From Devosia sp. (lineage in GTDB: Bacteria > Pseudomonadota > Alphaproteobacteria > Rhizobiales > Devosiaceae), in the NCBI GenBank assembly GCA_016793415.1, contig JAEUMC010000929.1, forward strand, positions 1 through 5,907: DNA of 5,907 nucleotides, read 5' to 3'. Every line of letters begins with the position of its first letter. The first letter of the stretch is position 1. A program made the position numbers and the translations under genes. The notes beneath the pieces were generated by a model that had not been told where the DNA came from, ran no database searches, and saw only the letters and a list, made by a program, of their open reading frames with translations. This document shows, one piece after another, positions 5,850 through 5,907 of this stretch.

Positions 5850-5907
5850 ATGGCGATGCCTGATTTTCCGATTGAGACTGAGAGGCTTACTCTCAGGAAC
5901 TTCCACA
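5850..5907 (+). CDS. GNAT acetyltransferase, N-terminal end (partial, runs off window)
   Basis: The nineteen readable codons give MAMPDFPIETERLTLRNFH. The PIETERLTLRNF stretch is the N-terminal hallmark of RimJ/RimL-type GNAT acetyltransferases and matches the upstream GNAT gene at ten of twelve residues. The acetyl-CoA-binding region lies outside the window, so intactness and substrate cannot be judged. Codon use differs from the neighbours: AGG, CTT, ACT and ATT are frequent, and the 58 bases are about 48% GC in a clearly GC-richer context. This fits either an older diverged duplication or separate acquisition, but the sample is very short. ATG 5850 is chosen for its GGAGG at ideal spacing. 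Confidence 0.75.
   Translation, partial: MAMPDFPIETERLTLRNFH

Overview
The window comes from a GC-rich bacterial chromosome. Codon third positions are strongly G/C. The gene families (hydantoinase/oxoprolinase pair, small TfoX-N proteins, a GFA-fold zinc protein, RimJ/RimL-type acetyltransferases) together with a 'GTCATCCC...GCGAAAGC' type extragenic palindrome suggest an alphaproteobacterium of the Hyphomicrobiales kind, possibly Devosia-like. That placement is inference from style, not a database match.

Layout, left to right. Bases 1-31 hold what is probably the last nine codons of an upstream gene. After a 66-base gap with an interrupted palindrome come hyuA (98-2167) and hyuB (2173-3837), five bases apart on the plus strand. 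They encode the two subunits of an ATP-dependent hydantoinase/5-oxoprolinase-type amidohydrolase. Converging on them is a compact minus-strand operon. Read in its own direction it runs GFA-family zinc protein (4979-4536), TfoX-N protein (4536-4207), second TfoX-N protein (4210-3866). Its reading frames overlap by one and four bases, so translation is probably coupled. The two TfoX-N proteins align without gaps at about 40% identity and are tandem paralogues.

A 79-base divergent spacer (4980-5058) separates this operon from a plus-strand GNAT acetyltransferase (5059-5628). It contains a 27-bp interrupted palindrome that is a good operator candidate. Beyond lies a 221-base non-coding stretch with a REP-like hairpin and several inverted repeats, some mutually exclusive. 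A second GNAT gene then starts at 5850 behind a strong ribosome binding site and runs off the window. Its first residues (PIETERLTLRNF) match those of the first GNAT (PIETERLRLRPF).

The hyuAB pair is a metabolic unit acting on an amide, lactam or cyclic imide that cannot be named from sequence. The other genes are small accessory enzymes and proteins of uncertain role. I do not see a mobile element, CRISPR array, defence system or RNA gene. Nothing here proves a new system. The most checkable unexplained signals are the palindrome at 5018-5044, the coupled GFA/TfoX-N/TfoX-N operon, and the structured leader before the second GNAT gene.
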